Source: Fundidesulfovibrio agrisoli
GTDB lineage: Bacteria; Desulfobacterota; Desulfovibrionia; Desulfovibrionales; Desulfovibrionaceae
Length of the DNA stretch: 64,000 nucleotides
Assembly (NCBI RefSeq): GCF_022808715.1
Contig: NZ_JAKZKX010000003.1
Span: 1 to 64,000 of the forward strand
Direction: 5' to 3'
The translations under genes were made by a program, and so were the position numbers. Positions 1 to 8,842 of the stretch are shown here, piece by piece. The first letter of the stretch is position 1; every line of letters begins with the position of its first letter. Below the pieces are notes generated by a model. It was not told the DNA's origin. It was given only the letters and a program-made list of their open reading frames with translations, and searched no databases.

Positions 1-47
1 GAGCGGCGCGCGTTGATATTCTTCCGATATATCGGCGCGCGCCGCTC
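1..47. repeat. Perfect inverted repeat at left edge
   Basis: Arms GAGCGGCGCGCG (1-12) and CGCGCGCCGCTC (36-47) are exact reverse complements. The 23-base spacer contains a second palindrome, CCGATATATCGG (24-35). No T-tract follows, so this is not a standard intrinsic terminator. It may be the end of an upstream transcription unit or a protein-binding palindrome; the left flank is outside the window. Confidence 0.5.
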
Positions 48-171
48 AGGCAGGCCCCACCGGGAGACCACAACCCCACTTCAAGTCTTCCCCGTAATCG
101 CATAAGAGGAGCGTGCTTCCGGGCCACGCGACGCCGCAGGCCCGTCAGATACGAGAACCCGAGGATTTCCG

Positions 172-1017
172 ATGACCGTACGCCGCCTCCTCTGCGCCGC
201 GCTGCTGGCCTGCGTCTGTGCAATCCCGGCCGCCTGCGCCGCGCCGTCCGCGACCCCAAATCCCTCCTCCCAGCCTGCGGCTTCCAGCGGGAACGCCGTT
301 CCCCGGAATCAGGCCCAGGCCGACCTGGAACTCCTCAAACGCACCTACCCCGACGTGGTGGCCTCCGTCTCTCCCGACGGCCTGACCCTGCGCGACGGCA
401 CGCGCCTGCCCTACGACGACGGCAGATCGAAAACCCCCGAGCAGGCCCTGGACGACGCCGACCTGCAGGACATGCTGGCCCAGCCCTATCCCCTGGCCCC
501 GGTGACGGCCGAACCCGGCCCCGGCGTGCACCCGGGGCGAGTGCGCGTCACGGCCTTCTTCAAGGCCGCCTACGGCCACACCCCCGAGGAGGTGAAGGCC
601 TCCCTCGTCTCCGTGCGCTTCCTGGGCGCCACGGTGCAGTTCAACTCCCGCAACGGCGCGGCCAAGGCCCTGGAGGCCGTGAACGCGGACCTGGAGCGCC
701 TGCTGGCCGCCAACCCGGAGCTTCGCCGCTTCGTGCTGCCCGTTTCCGGCACCTTCGCCTGGCGGCAGATCGCGGGCACGCAGCGCCTCTCCATGCACTC
801 CTTCGGGGCCGCCATCGACCTGAACGCCAAGGTCAACACCTACTGGCAATGGTACAAGGGCAACGACCCGCTGGGCCTGCGCAAGGCCTTCCCGGCGGAG
901 GTCGTCGAGGTGTTCGAGCGCCACGGCTTCGTCTGGGGCGGCAAGTGGGCCGAGTTCGACATCATGCACTTCGAGTACCGTCCGGAAATGATAGCCAAGG
1001 CCGGGGCCCCGCGGTGA
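172..1017 (+). CDS. Exported M15 family (VanY/DdcX-like) peptidase
   Basis: This is a predicted zinc peptidase that would trim cell-wall peptides in the periplasm (D-alanyl-D-alanine or L,D-type carboxypeptidase). The N-terminus (about residues 1-25) is a signal peptide with several Cys and Ala before APS. The C-terminal third holds the M15_4 signature: SMHSFGAAIDLN (the His and Asp ligands) and DIMHFEYR (the last His), with a GGKW element between them. The middle region (about 50-150) is poorly conserved. The ATG at 172 follows GAGGA at 161-165. The stop overlaps the GTG start of gluQ by four bases, so the two are co-translated. Exact cleavage specificity cannot be read from sequence. Confidence 0.82.
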   Translation: MTVRRLLCAALLACVCAIPAACAAPSATPNPSSQPAASSGNAVPRNQAQADLELLKRTYPDVVASVSPDGLTLRDGTRLPYDDGRSKTPEQALDDADLQDMLAQPYPLAPVTAEPGPGVHPGRVRVTAFFKAAYGHTPEEVKASLVSVRFLGATVQFNSRNGAAKALEAVNADLERLLAANPELRRFVLPVSGTFAWRQIAGTQRLSMHSFGAAIDLNAKVNTYWQWYKGNDPLGLRKAFPAEVVEVFERHGFVWGGKWAEFDIMHFEYRPEMIAKAGAPR

Positions 1018-1988
1018 GCGTGCGGGGCCGCTTCGCCCCCAGCCCCTCGGGCCGGATGCACCTGGGCAACGCCTGGACGGCCCTGCTGGCCTGGCTCTCG
1101 GCGCGCTCCAAGGGCGGGGCGATGGTCCTGCGCATGGAGGACCTGGACCCGGCTCGCTCCAAGCCGGAATTCGCGGCAGCCATCCTGGGCGACCTGGCCT
1201 GGCTCGGCCTGGACTGGGACGAAGGCCCGGACAAGGGCGGCCCCTGCGGCCCCTACAGCCAGGACGAGCGGCGCGGCCTCTACGACGAGGCCCTGCGCGG
1301 GCTTGATGCGCGCGGCCTGCTCTATCCCTGCTACTGCACCCGGGCCGAGCTGCGCGGGGTGCAGGCCGACCCGGCCTCGGCCCCCCACGTGGGCGAGCTG
1401 GAGCCGGTCTACGCCGGAACCTGCCTCGCCCTGACCGGGGCCATGCGCGCCGCCAAGGAGGCCCTGGGCCGCCGCCCGGCCACGCGGATGCGCGTGGAGG
1501 AGGGCGCCGTGACCTTCACGGACGGCGTGCTCGGCCCACAGACCCAGGAGCTTTCCCGCCAGTGCGGCGATTTCCTGCTGCGCCGCAGCGACGGCGTGCA
1601 CGCCTACCAATTGGCCGTCTCCGTGGACGACGCCGCCCAGGGCGTCACCGAGGTGGTGCGCGGGGCGGACCTGCTGGACTCCACCGCGCGCCAGATCCAC
1701 CTCATCCGCCTGTTTGGGCGCGTGGAGCCGTCCTACGCCCACGTTCCCCTGCTGGTGGACCCGGACGGCAGGCGGCTCTCCAAGCGCCGCCAGGACGTGG
1801 ACCTGGGCGCGCTGCGCGCTTCGGGGGTGACGCCCGGGCGCATTGTGGGCTATCTGGCCTGGAAGGCCGGGCTTCTGCCGGAGCCCAGGCCCGTGGAGGC
1901 CAGGGAACTGGCGGACGGCTTCAGCTTCGCGCCCATGCCCGCCGGGCCGGTGGTGGTGCGGGAGAACTGGATGGAGGAGGGAGCATGA
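1014..1988 (+). CDS. gluQ: Glutamyl-queuosine tRNA(Asp) synthetase
   Basis: This glutamyl-tRNA synthetase paralogue attaches glutamate to the queuosine base of tRNA(Asp) instead of to a tRNA 3' end. The 324-residue length fits the truncated family, which has only the catalytic domain and no anticodon-binding domain. Visible motifs are RFAPSPSGRMHLGN (HIGH-type), a zinc site CYC followed by YAGTC, matching the CxC...YxxxC pattern of YadB/GluQ, and a degenerate KMSKS (RRLSKRRQD). The start is GTG at 1014 overlapping the previous stop; the longer frame upstream is only a shadow of the M15 gene. The stop overlaps the next ATG (ATGA). It pairs functionally with queC/queE/queF 6 kb away. Confidence 0.93.
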   Translation: MSVRGRFAPSPSGRMHLGNAWTALLAWLSARSKGGAMVLRMEDLDPARSKPEFAAAILGDLAWLGLDWDEGPDKGGPCGPYSQDERRGLYDEALRGLDARGLLYPCYCTRAELRGVQADPASAPHVGELEPVYAGTCLALTGAMRAAKEALGRRPATRMRVEEGAVTFTDGVLGPQTQELSRQCGDFLLRRSDGVHAYQLAVSVDDAAQGVTEVVRGADLLDSTARQIHLIRLFGRVEPSYAHVPLLVDPDGRRLSKRRQDVDLGALRASGVTPGRIVGYLAWKAGLLPEPRPVEARELADGFSFAPMPAGPVVVRENWMEEGA

Positions 1989-2551
1989 CCAAGGCCCTGA
2001 TCGCGCTGATGTTCCTTCTGGTCGCCGTGCCGGGCCAGGCGGCCACGCAGAAGAGCGTCAAGAAGCACGGCAAGAAGCAGGAGAACTGCCAGCCCATCGA
2101 CGTCAACTCCACCAGCACGCACTGCTACAAGCTGCGCCCCGGCGGGGGCCACGGGCGCTGCGAACCCCAGAGCCTGCCCTACGCGCGCTGCCGCACGGGC
2201 AACATGTGCTGCCGGGGCAACAACGAACTTTCGCCCATCGGCTGGTACCACGGCGAGGAGCGCCTGGGGCACGTCTCCCAGACTCCGGCCGGGGGCGCGG
2301 TGCTCATCCTGGGCGACAACTCCCGGCACCGCATGACCACGGGCCACGTGTTCTACGTGGAGAGCGTCAAGCACAAGGGCGGCGACCACTGGGAGCTGAC
2401 CCTCTCCCACACCAACTACGACCGCCAGTGCCACATCGAGACCAACGTGACCGGCGAATACAACGTCCACACGCGCAACCTGGCCATGAAGACCGGCCAC
2501 TGGAGCGTCTGGGGCAAGGATCTGCGCGCCCTGGGCTTCATCGTGAAGTAG
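1985..2551 (+). CDS. Secreted CHAP-like/NlpC-fold protein
   Basis: This 188-residue protein has a clear signal peptide (MTKALIALMFLLVAVPGQA) followed by a Lys-rich linker. The mature part is Cys-rich (CxxGNMCCRG) and carries GGAVLILG, GHVFYVESV and LTLSHTNYDR. These resemble the second half of CHAP amidase/endopeptidase domains, where the GHV His acts as the catalytic base. The matching nucleophile would be a Cys near residues 55-75, but I cannot assign it. It is translationally coupled to gluQ by an ATGA overlap and shares the operon with the M15 peptidase, which favours a cell-wall role. The family call is moderate. Confidence 0.5.
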   Translation: MTKALIALMFLLVAVPGQAATQKSVKKHGKKQENCQPIDVNSTSTHCYKLRPGGGHGRCEPQSLPYARCRTGNMCCRGNNELSPIGWYHGEERLGHVSQTPAGGAVLILGDNSRHRMTTGHVFYVESVKHKGGDHWELTLSHTNYDRQCHIETNVTGEYNVHTRNLAMKTGHWSVWGKDLRALGFIVK

Positions 2552-2569
2552 CGCCCGCTTCGCGGGCGC
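2551..2569 (+). terminator. Hairpin after the M15-gluQ-CHAP operon
   Basis: GCGCCCGC and GCGGGCGC pair perfectly around a TTC loop starting at the stop codon. There is no T-tract, so termination would be weak; it may instead stabilise the 3' end. The CCCGCTTCGCG string also resembles the flank of the dispersed repeat family. Confidence 0.4.
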
Positions 2570-2647
2570 GCCGCCTCCGTCACACCGGCCCCGCCGCCAG
2601 GGCGCGGGCCAAGCCCGCACGCGCCGCGCGGCGCAGGGAGCACGGCC

Positions 2648-3790
2648 ATGAGCCCCGCATCCACCCCGTCCGATCCCGCCCCCTCGTCCGACGAGGCCAA
2701 GCGCGCCGCCTTCGCCGGGCGCATGGCAGAGATCCTCGACGCGTCCGCCCTCAACGCCGCGCTGTGCCTTGGCTACCGCGCCGGGCTGCTGGAGGCCATG
2801 GACCGCCTGGCCCGCCTGGCCCCCCAGGGTGGTCCGGCAACCTGCGCCGCCATCGCCCGTGAAGCCGGGCTCTCCGAGCGCTACGTGCGCGAATGGCTCG
2901 GCGCAGTGGCCTGCGGCGGGGTGGTGGAGCTCTCCACATCCGAAGCCGGGGAGGAGCTTTTCCTGCTGCCGCCCGCCCACGCCGACCTGCTGACGCGCCG
3001 CGCCGGGCAGGACAACCTGGGCGTCTACACCCAGGAGATCCCGCTCCTGACGCAGTGCGCACTGGAGGACGTTCTGGCCGGGTTCGGGACCGGGCTGGGC
3101 GTGCCCTACGGCCGCTATCCGCGCTTCCACGAATGGATGGGCCAGGTGGCCGAGGCCAAGCACCGGGAGGTGCTGGTGGACGTGTTCCTGCCGTCCGTGG
3201 CGGGCGGAGAGGTGCTGCGGCGGTTGCGTGAGGGCATCGCCGTGCTGGACGTGGGCTGCTCAGAGGGGCTGGTGGCGCTGCTCATGGCCCGGGCCTTCCC
3301 GAGGAGCAGGTTCCTGGGCGTGGATATCTCGGGCGACGCGCTGGAGAAGGCGAGGAGCGAGGCCGCGCGCCTGGGTTTGAGCAACGTCCGCTTCGAACTG
3401 CGCGACGCGGCGGCGCTGGGGGAGGACGCGGCGTTGGCGGGCAAGTTCGGCTACGTGACCGCCTTCGACGCCATCCACGACCAGGCCCGCCCCCTGGCCG
3501 CGCTCAGGGGCGTGCGCGCCGTGCTGGCCGAAGGCGGATACTTCTCCATGGTGGACATCAAGGCCGAATCGGACATCGCCGGGAATTTGGGCCGGCCCAT
3601 GGCGGCGTTCCTGTATACCGTGAGCCTGCTGCACTGCATGCCCGTGGGGCTGATGGACGGCGGCCCGGGCCTGGGCATGATGTGGGGCAGGCAAAAGGCG
3701 CTGGAACTGCTGGCCGAGGCCGGGTTCGGGATGGTGAAAGTGTGCGACATCCCGGGGGACGGGTTCAATTCGCATTACCTCTGCGAGTGA
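2648..3790 (+). CDS. SAM-dependent methyltransferase with winged-helix N-terminus
   Basis: This 380-residue class I methyltransferase has a two-part architecture. Residues about 20-110 form a dimerisation/winged-helix segment (AIAREAGLSERYVREWLGAV, then GVVELS). Residues about 190-340 form the Rossmann domain with motif I VLDVGCSEGLVALL, an acidic strand end LGVDIS and a motif IV region FDAIHDQARP. This layout is typical of small-molecule O-methyltransferases and Rv2258c-like proteins. The substrate is unknown. The start ATG follows a GGGAGCACGGCC stretch. It lies 96 bases behind the previous operon and may be transcribed alone. The intergenic DNA from 3791 to 4013 is AT-rich for this genome and probably holds the promoter of the next gene. 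Confidence 0.78.
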   Translation: MSPASTPSDPAPSSDEAKRAAFAGRMAEILDASALNAALCLGYRAGLLEAMDRLARLAPQGGPATCAAIAREAGLSERYVREWLGAVACGGVVELSTSEAGEELFLLPPAHADLLTRRAGQDNLGVYTQEIPLLTQCALEDVLAGFGTGLGVPYGRYPRFHEWMGQVAEAKHREVLVDVFLPSVAGGEVLRRLREGIAVLDVGCSEGLVALLMARAFPRSRFLGVDISGDALEKARSEAARLGLSNVRFELRDAAALGEDAALAGKFGYVTAFDAIHDQARPLAALRGVRAVLAEGGYFSMVDIKAESDIAGNLGRPMAAFLYTVSLLHCMPVGLMDGGPGLGMMWGRQKALELLAEAGFGMVKVCDIPGDGFNSHYLCE

Positions 3791-4013
3791 GGGCATGGAT
3801 GCGGGTTCGCGAGTCGCGGTGCATTATTTCAATATGTTGAGCGCGAAAACTTTCATCAATATGACAATTGAACGTGTCCGGCAGTTGTTTCTTGCCTCAA
3901 CTTCGGTGAGACGATAGCGCTGGTCCTGTTCCTTTCGCGCGGCGAACGAATCCTCTGTTCGGGGCCTGGCCGGTACCCGCATTCCCCGCGCCACTCAATC
4001 GGAGGGAGACGTC

Positions 4014-6728
4014 ATGCTCCGGGCCTTCAGATGCTGTGTTTCGGTGGCGTTGTTGTTTGTCTCGTGCGCCGTCGCAACGGCGGCGCCCACCACCGCGGAC
4101 CAGGCCCGGAAGGCCGCGCTTGGCTGGCTCGCCCTCGACGCCGCACCCATGGCGGCGGCCATGGGCGCGCCCACCGCACAGGTGGACTCCTACAACGGCC
4201 CCGACGGATCGCCCGCGTATTATGTGGTCAACCTGGCCACTGGCGGTTTCGTGATCGTGCCCGCCGACGACGAGGTGGAGCCCATCGTCGGGTTCAGCGC
4301 TTCCGGCACGTACGATCCGTCCCAGGCCACCCCCCTGGGGGCCTTGGTCAGCCGCGATGTGACCGGGCGCGTGCAGGGTGTGCGCTCTCCCGCTGCGGCC
4401 CCGCTGCAGGGCAGGGCGGCGGCCTCCTCGGCGGCCCAGGTGAAATGGAGCCTGCTTCTTTCCGGCGCCAACAAGGCGGCGAGCACCAACGGGCTCTCCA
4501 GCGTATCCGATGTGCGGGTCAGCCCGCTTCTCTGCACCACATGGGGGCAAAGCAACGACATAAACGGCAACCAGACCTACAATCTCTACACCCCGTTGGA
4601 TACCTTGGCCGAGCCTCAGTATAATCTCGTGACGGGGTGCGTGGCCACGGCCACGGCCCAGTTGCTGCGCTTCCACCAGTATCAGCCGCTGGCCGGCATC
4701 GGTGTGCACACCTACGACATCCATGTTCTGGATCAGCCGTCCACCATGAACACCAGGGGCGGCGACGACAACGGCGGCCCCTATGTGTGGGGCGACATGG
4801 ACACCAGCCCCGCCACCGGGACCCTCATGAGCCACCGCCAGGCCATCTCGCGCCTCATTGCGGACGCGGGGGCCAGCGTGAACATGTCCTACAACACCGC
4901 CGCGGTGGGGGGCTCCAGCTCGGACACCCTGGATGCGGCGAATTCACTGGGCAGCCTGTTCGGTTTCGCGAACGCGCGCAAAGGCGAGAACTCCGGCAAC
5001 AACCTGCCCGACGCCAACCGCACCAACATGGTCAACGCCAACCTGGACGCGGGATATCCCGTGCTGTTCGGCATCCTCTCCGACACCGGCGGGGGCCACG
5101 CCATCGTTTGCGACGGGTACGGCTTCAACACGACAACCCCCTACCATCACCTGAACCTGGGATGGAACGGCAACTACAACCTGTGGTACAATCTGCCCTC
5201 GATCCAGGCGGGCAGCGACAACTTCGTCACGATCCGAAAGTGCGTCTACAACGCCTTTCCCTTCGGCACGGGCGAAATCGTCAGCGGCCGGGTGACGGAC
5301 GCGGGCGGCAAACCCATCAAGGGCGCGCTGGTGAGCACCACCCTGCCCGACGGCGTCACGCGCTACCAGTACAAGACACGTTCCAGCGGCATTTACGCCT
5401 TGCCCAACCTGCCCTCGGGCACCACCTACACCATCACGGTGAAGAAGACCGGATACTCCTTCCCCACCACGCAGGTGGCCGTGGGCACGTCCACGGACCA
5501 TTCCATCACCGCCGGCAACGTGGCGGGCGTTGACTTCACCGGGACCACGGTGGCCACCACCCGCAACGACCTGGATTTCAGCGCGGGCAACGCCCACACC
5601 TTGGCCCTCAAGAGCGACGGCACGGTGTGGGCCTGGGGCAACAACGCCTACGGGCAGTTGGGCACCGGCGACACCACGGACCGCCGCACCCCGGCGCGCA
5701 TCCCCGGGCTTACGGGCGTCGTGGCCCTGGCCGCGGGCAGCATGCACTCCCTGGCGCTCAAGAGCGACGGCACGGTGTGGGCCTGGGGCCGCAACAACGC
5801 GGGGCAGCTCGGCACAGGGGACTTGAGCGACCGTCCGACCCCCACCCAGGTGGCGTTCACCGGCCTGAACGGGGCGACCATCACCGCCATCGACGCCAGC
5901 GGCTCCAACACCTCGCTGGCCATCGACTCCAACCAGAACGTCTGGGCCTGGGGCCAGAACGACCTGGGCCAGCTCGGCAACGGCTCCAACACCAACAGCG
6001 CCGTGCCCGGACAGGTCGTCAGTTCCCAGGGGGGCTACGTTACCGGAGCGACCACCATCTCCGCCGGGCAGGACCACTGCCTGGCGCATTGCGGCGGCAA
6101 GGGCCTCTGGGCCTGGGGTTCCAACAGCGACGGGCAGTTGGGTGTTCCATCGGCTTCACTCGCCTCCAGCAACACCGCCGTGAAGGTGCCAAGCATCTCC
6201 GGTATACGCAGTGTGTCAAGCGGCAAGGGGTACTCCCTGGCACTGAAGGTGGACGGCATGGTCTGGTCCTGGGGCGGCAACCAGTTCGGCCAGCTCGGCC
6301 TGGGCAACACCACGGACCAGTCCGCGCCTTCCTTGATCCCCAATCTGTCCAATGTGGCCAACGTGTCCGCCAACGCGCAACACAGCCTGGCCCTGATGCT
6401 CGACGGCACGGTCAAGGCCTGGGGCGACAACACCTACGGGCAGCTCGGCCTGGGCGACACCGTACAGCGCAATTCGCCGGTGAAGGTGCCGAGCCTGAGC
6501 GGGATGAAGGGTTTGCAGGCGGGCGGCGGCGCGCCCGGAGCCGGGGAGCTGGGGCACTCCATGGCCGTCGCCAACAGCGGCGACCTTTATGTGTGGGGCT
6601 GCGACAGCTCCGGCCAGTTGGGCGACGGCGGCACCGCGCAGCGCGCCACGCCGAGGATCGTCACCAACATGTCGGGGCCCGGGGCCTCGGGGCTGGCCGG
6701 GATGGAGTTGCTGCTGATGGGCAACTAG
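4014..6728 (+). CDS. Secreted C10 (streptopain-type) cysteine protease fused to RCC1 propeller
   Basis: This 904-residue exported protein combines three modules. After a signal peptide (residues 1-24), residues about 25-130 look like a Spi/PepSY-like inhibitory prodomain ([19 protein letters not shown]). The C10 catalytic domain follows: [17 protein letters not shown] carries the nucleophile Cys209, [12 protein letters not shown] carries His362, and [11 protein letters not shown] (Trp384) matches the streptopain end of domain. Residues about 420-505 form a carboxypeptidase-regulatory-like Ig domain ([19 protein letters not shown]). Residues about 520-890 hold seven RCC1 repeats, each with a WxWG and a GQLG turn, enough to close one propeller. 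The ATG at 4014 follows GGAGGGAG. A strong terminator ends this single-gene unit. The substrate is unknown. Confidence 0.88.
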   Translation: MLRAFRCCVSVALLFVSCAVATAAPTTADQARKAALGWLALDAAPMAAAMGAPTAQVDSYNGPDGSPAYYVVNLATGGFVIVPADDEVEPIVGFSASGTYDPSQATPLGALVSRDVTGRVQGVRSPAAAPLQGRAAASSAAQVKWSLLLSGANKAASTNGLSSVSDVRVSPLLCTTWGQSNDINGNQTYNLYTPLDTLAEPQYNLVTGCVATATAQLLRFHQYQPLAGIGVHTYDIHVLDQPSTMNTRGGDDNGGPYVWGDMDTSPATGTLMSHRQAISRLIADAGASVNMSYNTAAVGGSSSDTLDAANSLGSLFGFANARKGENSGNNLPDANRTNMVNANLDAGYPVLFGILSDTGGGHAIVCDGYGFNTTTPYHHLNLGWNGNYNLWYNLPSIQAGSDNFVTIRKCVYNAFPFGTGEIVSGRVTDAGGKPIKGALVSTTLPDGVTRYQYKTRSSGIYALPNLPSGTTYTITVKKTGYSFPTTQVAVGTSTDHSITAGNVAGVDFTGTTVATTRNDLDFSAGNAHTLALKSDGTVWAWGNNAYGQLGTGDTTDRRTPARIPGLTGVVALAAGSMHSLALKSDGTVWAWGRNNAGQLGTGDLSDRPTPTQVAFTGLNGATITAIDASGSNTSLAIDSNQNVWAWGQNDLGQLGNGSNTNSAVPGQVVSSQGGYVTGATTISAGQDHCLAHCGGKGLWAWGSNSDGQLGVPSASLASSNTAVKVPSISGIRSVSSGKGYSLALKVDGMVWSWGGNQFGQLGLGNTTDQSAPSLIPNLSNVANVSANAQHSLALMLDGTVKAWGDNTYGQLGLGDTVQRNSPVKVPSLSGMKGLQAGGGAPGAGELGHSMAVANSGDLYVWGCDSSGQLGDGGTAQRATPRIVTNMSGPGASGLAGMELLLMGN

Positions 6729-6754
6729 AGCCGATTGATCGGATTGAAGCGAGA

Positions 6755-6792
6755 AAGCCCGGCGGGAGGAGTGGTCCTTCCGCCGGGCTTTT
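6755..6792 (+). terminator. Intrinsic terminator after the protease-RCC1 gene
   Basis: GCCCGGCGG (6757-6765) pairs with CCGCCGGGC (6780-6788), followed by TTTT; A residues flank the other side, so it may work in both directions. Confidence 0.85.
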
Positions 6793-6832
6793 GCTTTTGG
6801 GGCCGGCCGTGCGGAAGCTTCTACGCTGACGA

Positions 6833-6864
6833 TTGACAGCGACGGCGCCGGTAACTATGTTACC
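6833..6864 (+). promoter_or_regulatory. Sigma70-type promoter and palindromic operator of mazEF
   Basis: A perfect -35 TTGACA (6833-6838) is 17 bases from a -10 TATGTT (6856-6861). A perfect inverted repeat GGTAAC-TAT-GTTACC (6850-6864) covers the -10 box. Toxin-antitoxin operons are commonly repressed by the antitoxin or complex binding such palindromes, so I infer this is the autoregulatory operator. An AAAGGA ribosome site sits just before the mazE ATG. Confidence 0.72.
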
Positions 6865-6882
6865 CGAGAAAGGAAATACGCC

Positions 6883-7107
6883 ATGCAGACGCAATCCCGG
6901 GTCAGCCCGAGCCAGAAAATGAAGCTTTATCGCGCCAGGATGAAGCAGGCAGGCCTGCGGGCCGTGCAGATTTGGGTCCCGGACACTCGCTCGCCCGTGA
7001 TCGCCGCTGAGTTGCGCCGTCAGTGCAGGCTGGCCAGCCAGAGCCCGGAAGAGGGTGCCGTACTGGATTTCCTGGAGGGCGTCAGCGCCTGGGACGAGAC
7101 TGAATGA
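6883..7107 (+). CDS. mazE: MazE-family antitoxin (DUF3018 type)
   Basis: This 74-residue protein matches the DUF3018 antitoxin family: RMKQAGLRAVQIWVPDTR near residues 19-36, then AAELRRQCRLA and an acidic C-terminus that would wrap MazF. It neutralises the toxin encoded next and probably represses the operon through the operator over the -10 box. The first gene of a two-gene operon, it overlaps mazF by ATGA, the usual coupling that keeps antitoxin and toxin in balance. Confidence 0.87.
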   Translation: MQTQSRVSPSQKMKLYRARMKQAGLRAVQIWVPDTRSPVIAAELRRQCRLASQSPEEGAVLDFLEGVSAWDETE

Positions 7108-7427
7108 AGCGCGGGGACGTGGTGATCGTGGCCATGGCCGGTGATTACGGGAAGGCCCGCCCGGCCTTGGTGGTTCAACACGACCAGGCGAATCTTGACC
7201 ACGCCAGCGTGGTGGTCTGCCCGATCACTTCGCACCGCATTGACGCCCCGTTGTTTCGGGTCGAGGTGGAGCCATCCCCTACGAACGGGTTGCAGACGGA
7301 ATCGCAAATCATGGTGGACAAGGTCTCCGCCGTGAAGCGTGAGCGGATACGGCAGATTGCCGGGAGCATGCCCGAGGAAGTCATGGTGCGAGTGAACAGA
7401 ACGCTCGCCCTGTGGCTGGGCCTATAG
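7104..7427 (+). CDS. mazF: MazF/PemK-family endoribonuclease toxin
   Basis: This 107-residue protein has the CcdB/MazF fold pattern: [24 protein letters not shown] at the N-terminus (the GDxxKxRPALV strand-loop with the catalytic Arg), VVVCPIT in the middle and [11 protein letters not shown] near residue 75 with the conserved Lys/Arg. Family members cut single-stranded mRNA at short motifs; the motif here is unknown. It is full length with no disruption. The end overlaps the convergent queC stop by six bases, so no space is left for a terminator and the two transcripts must overlap. Confidence 0.9.
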   Translation: MKRGDVVIVAMAGDYGKARPALVVQHDQANLDHASVVVCPITSHRIDAPLFRVEVEPSPTNGLQTESQIMVDKVSAVKRERIRQIAGSMPEEVMVRVNRTLALWLGL

Positions 7428-8111
7428 GGCGGCATACCTCGTCGGATCACTCACCCCCGCCTCCTCGAACCCCTTTTTCCTCAACAAGCACGAATCGCAC
7501 CTCCCGCACGCCAGCCCCTCTTCATTCGGGTCGTAGCAGCTGTGCGTCAGCCCGTAATCCACCCCCAGCCCCATGCCCAGTTCGATGATCTGGGCCTTGT
7601 TCAGGCGCATCAGCGGCGCGTGCACCTTCATCTTCAGCCTGCCTTCCACGGCCTCCTTGATGGCCAGGTTGGCCATCTTCTCGAAGGCCTCCACGAATTC
7701 GGGGCGGCAGTCGGGGTAGCCGGAGTAGTCCAGGGCGTTGACGCCGATGAAGATGTCCGCCGCGGGGAGCACCTCGGCCCAGGCCAGGGCCATGGAGAGG
7801 AACACCGTGTTGCGCGCGGGCACGTAGGTCACGGGGATGTCCTGCTCCATCGCGGCGGTGTCGCGGTCCTTGGGAACGTCGATGTCGGCGGTGAGGGCCG
7901 AGCCGCCGATGGCGCCCAGCGGCAGGTCCAGCACCAGGTGGCCTGCCGCGCCCAGGTGTTTGGCCACGCGGCGGGCGGCGTCCAGCTCCACGGTGTGGCG
8001 CTGGCCGTAGCGGAAGCTCAGGGCGTAGGCGTTGTAGCCCTGGGATTTGGCGATGGCTAAGCACGTGGAGGAGTCGAGCCCTCCGGAAAAAAGAACCACG
8101 GCGTTCTTCAC
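7422..8111 (-). CDS. queC: 7-cyano-7-deazaguanine (preQ0) synthase
   Basis: QueC converts 7-carboxy-7-deazaguanine to preQ0 with ATP and ammonia in queuosine biosynthesis. The 229-residue protein begins with the PP-loop [11 protein letters not shown] and has the family signatures [18 protein letters not shown] and [14 protein letters not shown]. The zinc-binding set near residues 190-210 (HSCYDPN...[10 protein letters not shown]) is complete. The start is GTG at 8111 with GGAG eight bases upstream. It lies 16 bases downstream of queE on the same strand, so queE-queC form an operon. Confidence 0.96.
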   Translation of the reverse strand: MKNAVVLFSGGLDSSTCLAIAKSQGYNAYALSFRYGQRHTVELDAARRVAKHLGAAGHLVLDLPLGAIGGSALTADIDVPKDRDTAAMEQDIPVTYVPARNTVFLSMALAWAEVLPAADIFIGVNALDYSGYPDCRPEFVEAFEKMANLAIKEAVEGRLKMKVHAPLMRLNKAQIIELGMGLGVDYGLTHSCYDPNEEGLACGRCDSCLLRKKGFEEAGVSDPTRYAAL

Positions 8112-8127
8112 GATGAGTCTCCGATGA

Positions 8128-8766
8128 TTATACCCCGCGTTTGTCGGGGTCCCAGATGATCTTGTGCTGTTGCAGGCTCAGGCGTACGGGGAGCCTGTCC
8201 GCCAGGATCCAGGCCGCCAGCTCGGCCAGGGGCAGGCTGGCCGTTATCGGCGAGAAGTGGATGGCCCGCCCGGAGCGCGGCAGCGCGTGCACGGTCCGGG
8301 CGGCATAGTCGTAGTCTTCCCGGCCCGCAAGCACGAATTTCAGCTCGTCCTGGGGGCGCAGGCATTGCAGCAGCGCCGGGTGCATGCGCTCGTGCATCCC
8401 GCTGGAGGGGCACTTCACGTCCACGATGGCCGTGGCCACCTGGGGCAGCATGTCGGGCGGCAGGGTGCCGTTGGTCTCCACCAGCAGCTCGTAGCCCTCC
8501 AGGGCCAGGGCGTGCGCCAGCGGGACCGCCTCGGGCTGGAGCAGGGGCTCGCCCCCGGTGAGCTCCACCAGGTTGCAGCCATGCTCCCCCACGGCCTCCA
8601 GCACGGACTTCACGCTCATGGGCCGCCCGCCCTCCCAGGAGTAGGGCGTGTCGCACCAGGCGCAGCGCAGGTTGCAGCCCGACAGGCGCACGAAGGTGCA
8701 CGGCCTGCCCGCATGGGTGGACTCCCCCTGGATGGAGTGGAAGATTTCCGTTACCAACAGCGTCAT
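8128..8766 (-). CDS. queE: 7-carboxy-7-deazaguanine synthase (radical SAM)
   Basis: QueE rearranges 6-carboxytetrahydropterin to 7-carboxy-7-deazaguanine. The chosen start at 8766 gives 212 residues opening [16 protein letters not shown], the standard QueE N-terminus, with AAAGAGG upstream; the open frame runs 44 codons further but has no support. The [4Fe-4S]-SAM motif is CNLRCAWC, followed by [16 protein letters not shown] and ETNGTLP are the usual SAM/substrate elements. No queD is in the window. Confidence 0.95.
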   Translation of the reverse strand: MTLLVTEIFHSIQGESTHAGRPCTFVRLSGCNLRCAWCDTPYSWEGGRPMSVKSVLEAVGEHGCNLVELTGGEPLLQPEAVPLAHALALEGYELLVETNGTLPPDMLPQVATAIVDVKCPSSGMHERMHPALLQCLRPQDELKFVLAGREDYDYAARTVHALPRSGRAIHFSPITASLPLAELAAWILADRLPVRLSLQQHKIIWDPDKRGV

Positions 8767-8842
8767 CGGCGCACGCACCTCTTTGCGATAGCCGAAATCG
8801 TAATCCAAGAACCGCGCGGCGTCAAAAGCCGCAGGGAGCAGT

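Noticed and set aside
7422..7427. Frameshift or truncation at mazF/queC junction
   Set aside because: The genes are convergent and both reach full length; the six-base overlap is normal compaction.
8767..8842. preQ1 riboswitch between queE and queF
   Set aside because: Only a short GCGGC/GCCGC hairpin is visible; the A-rich tail and loop pattern of preQ1 classes I and II are missing.
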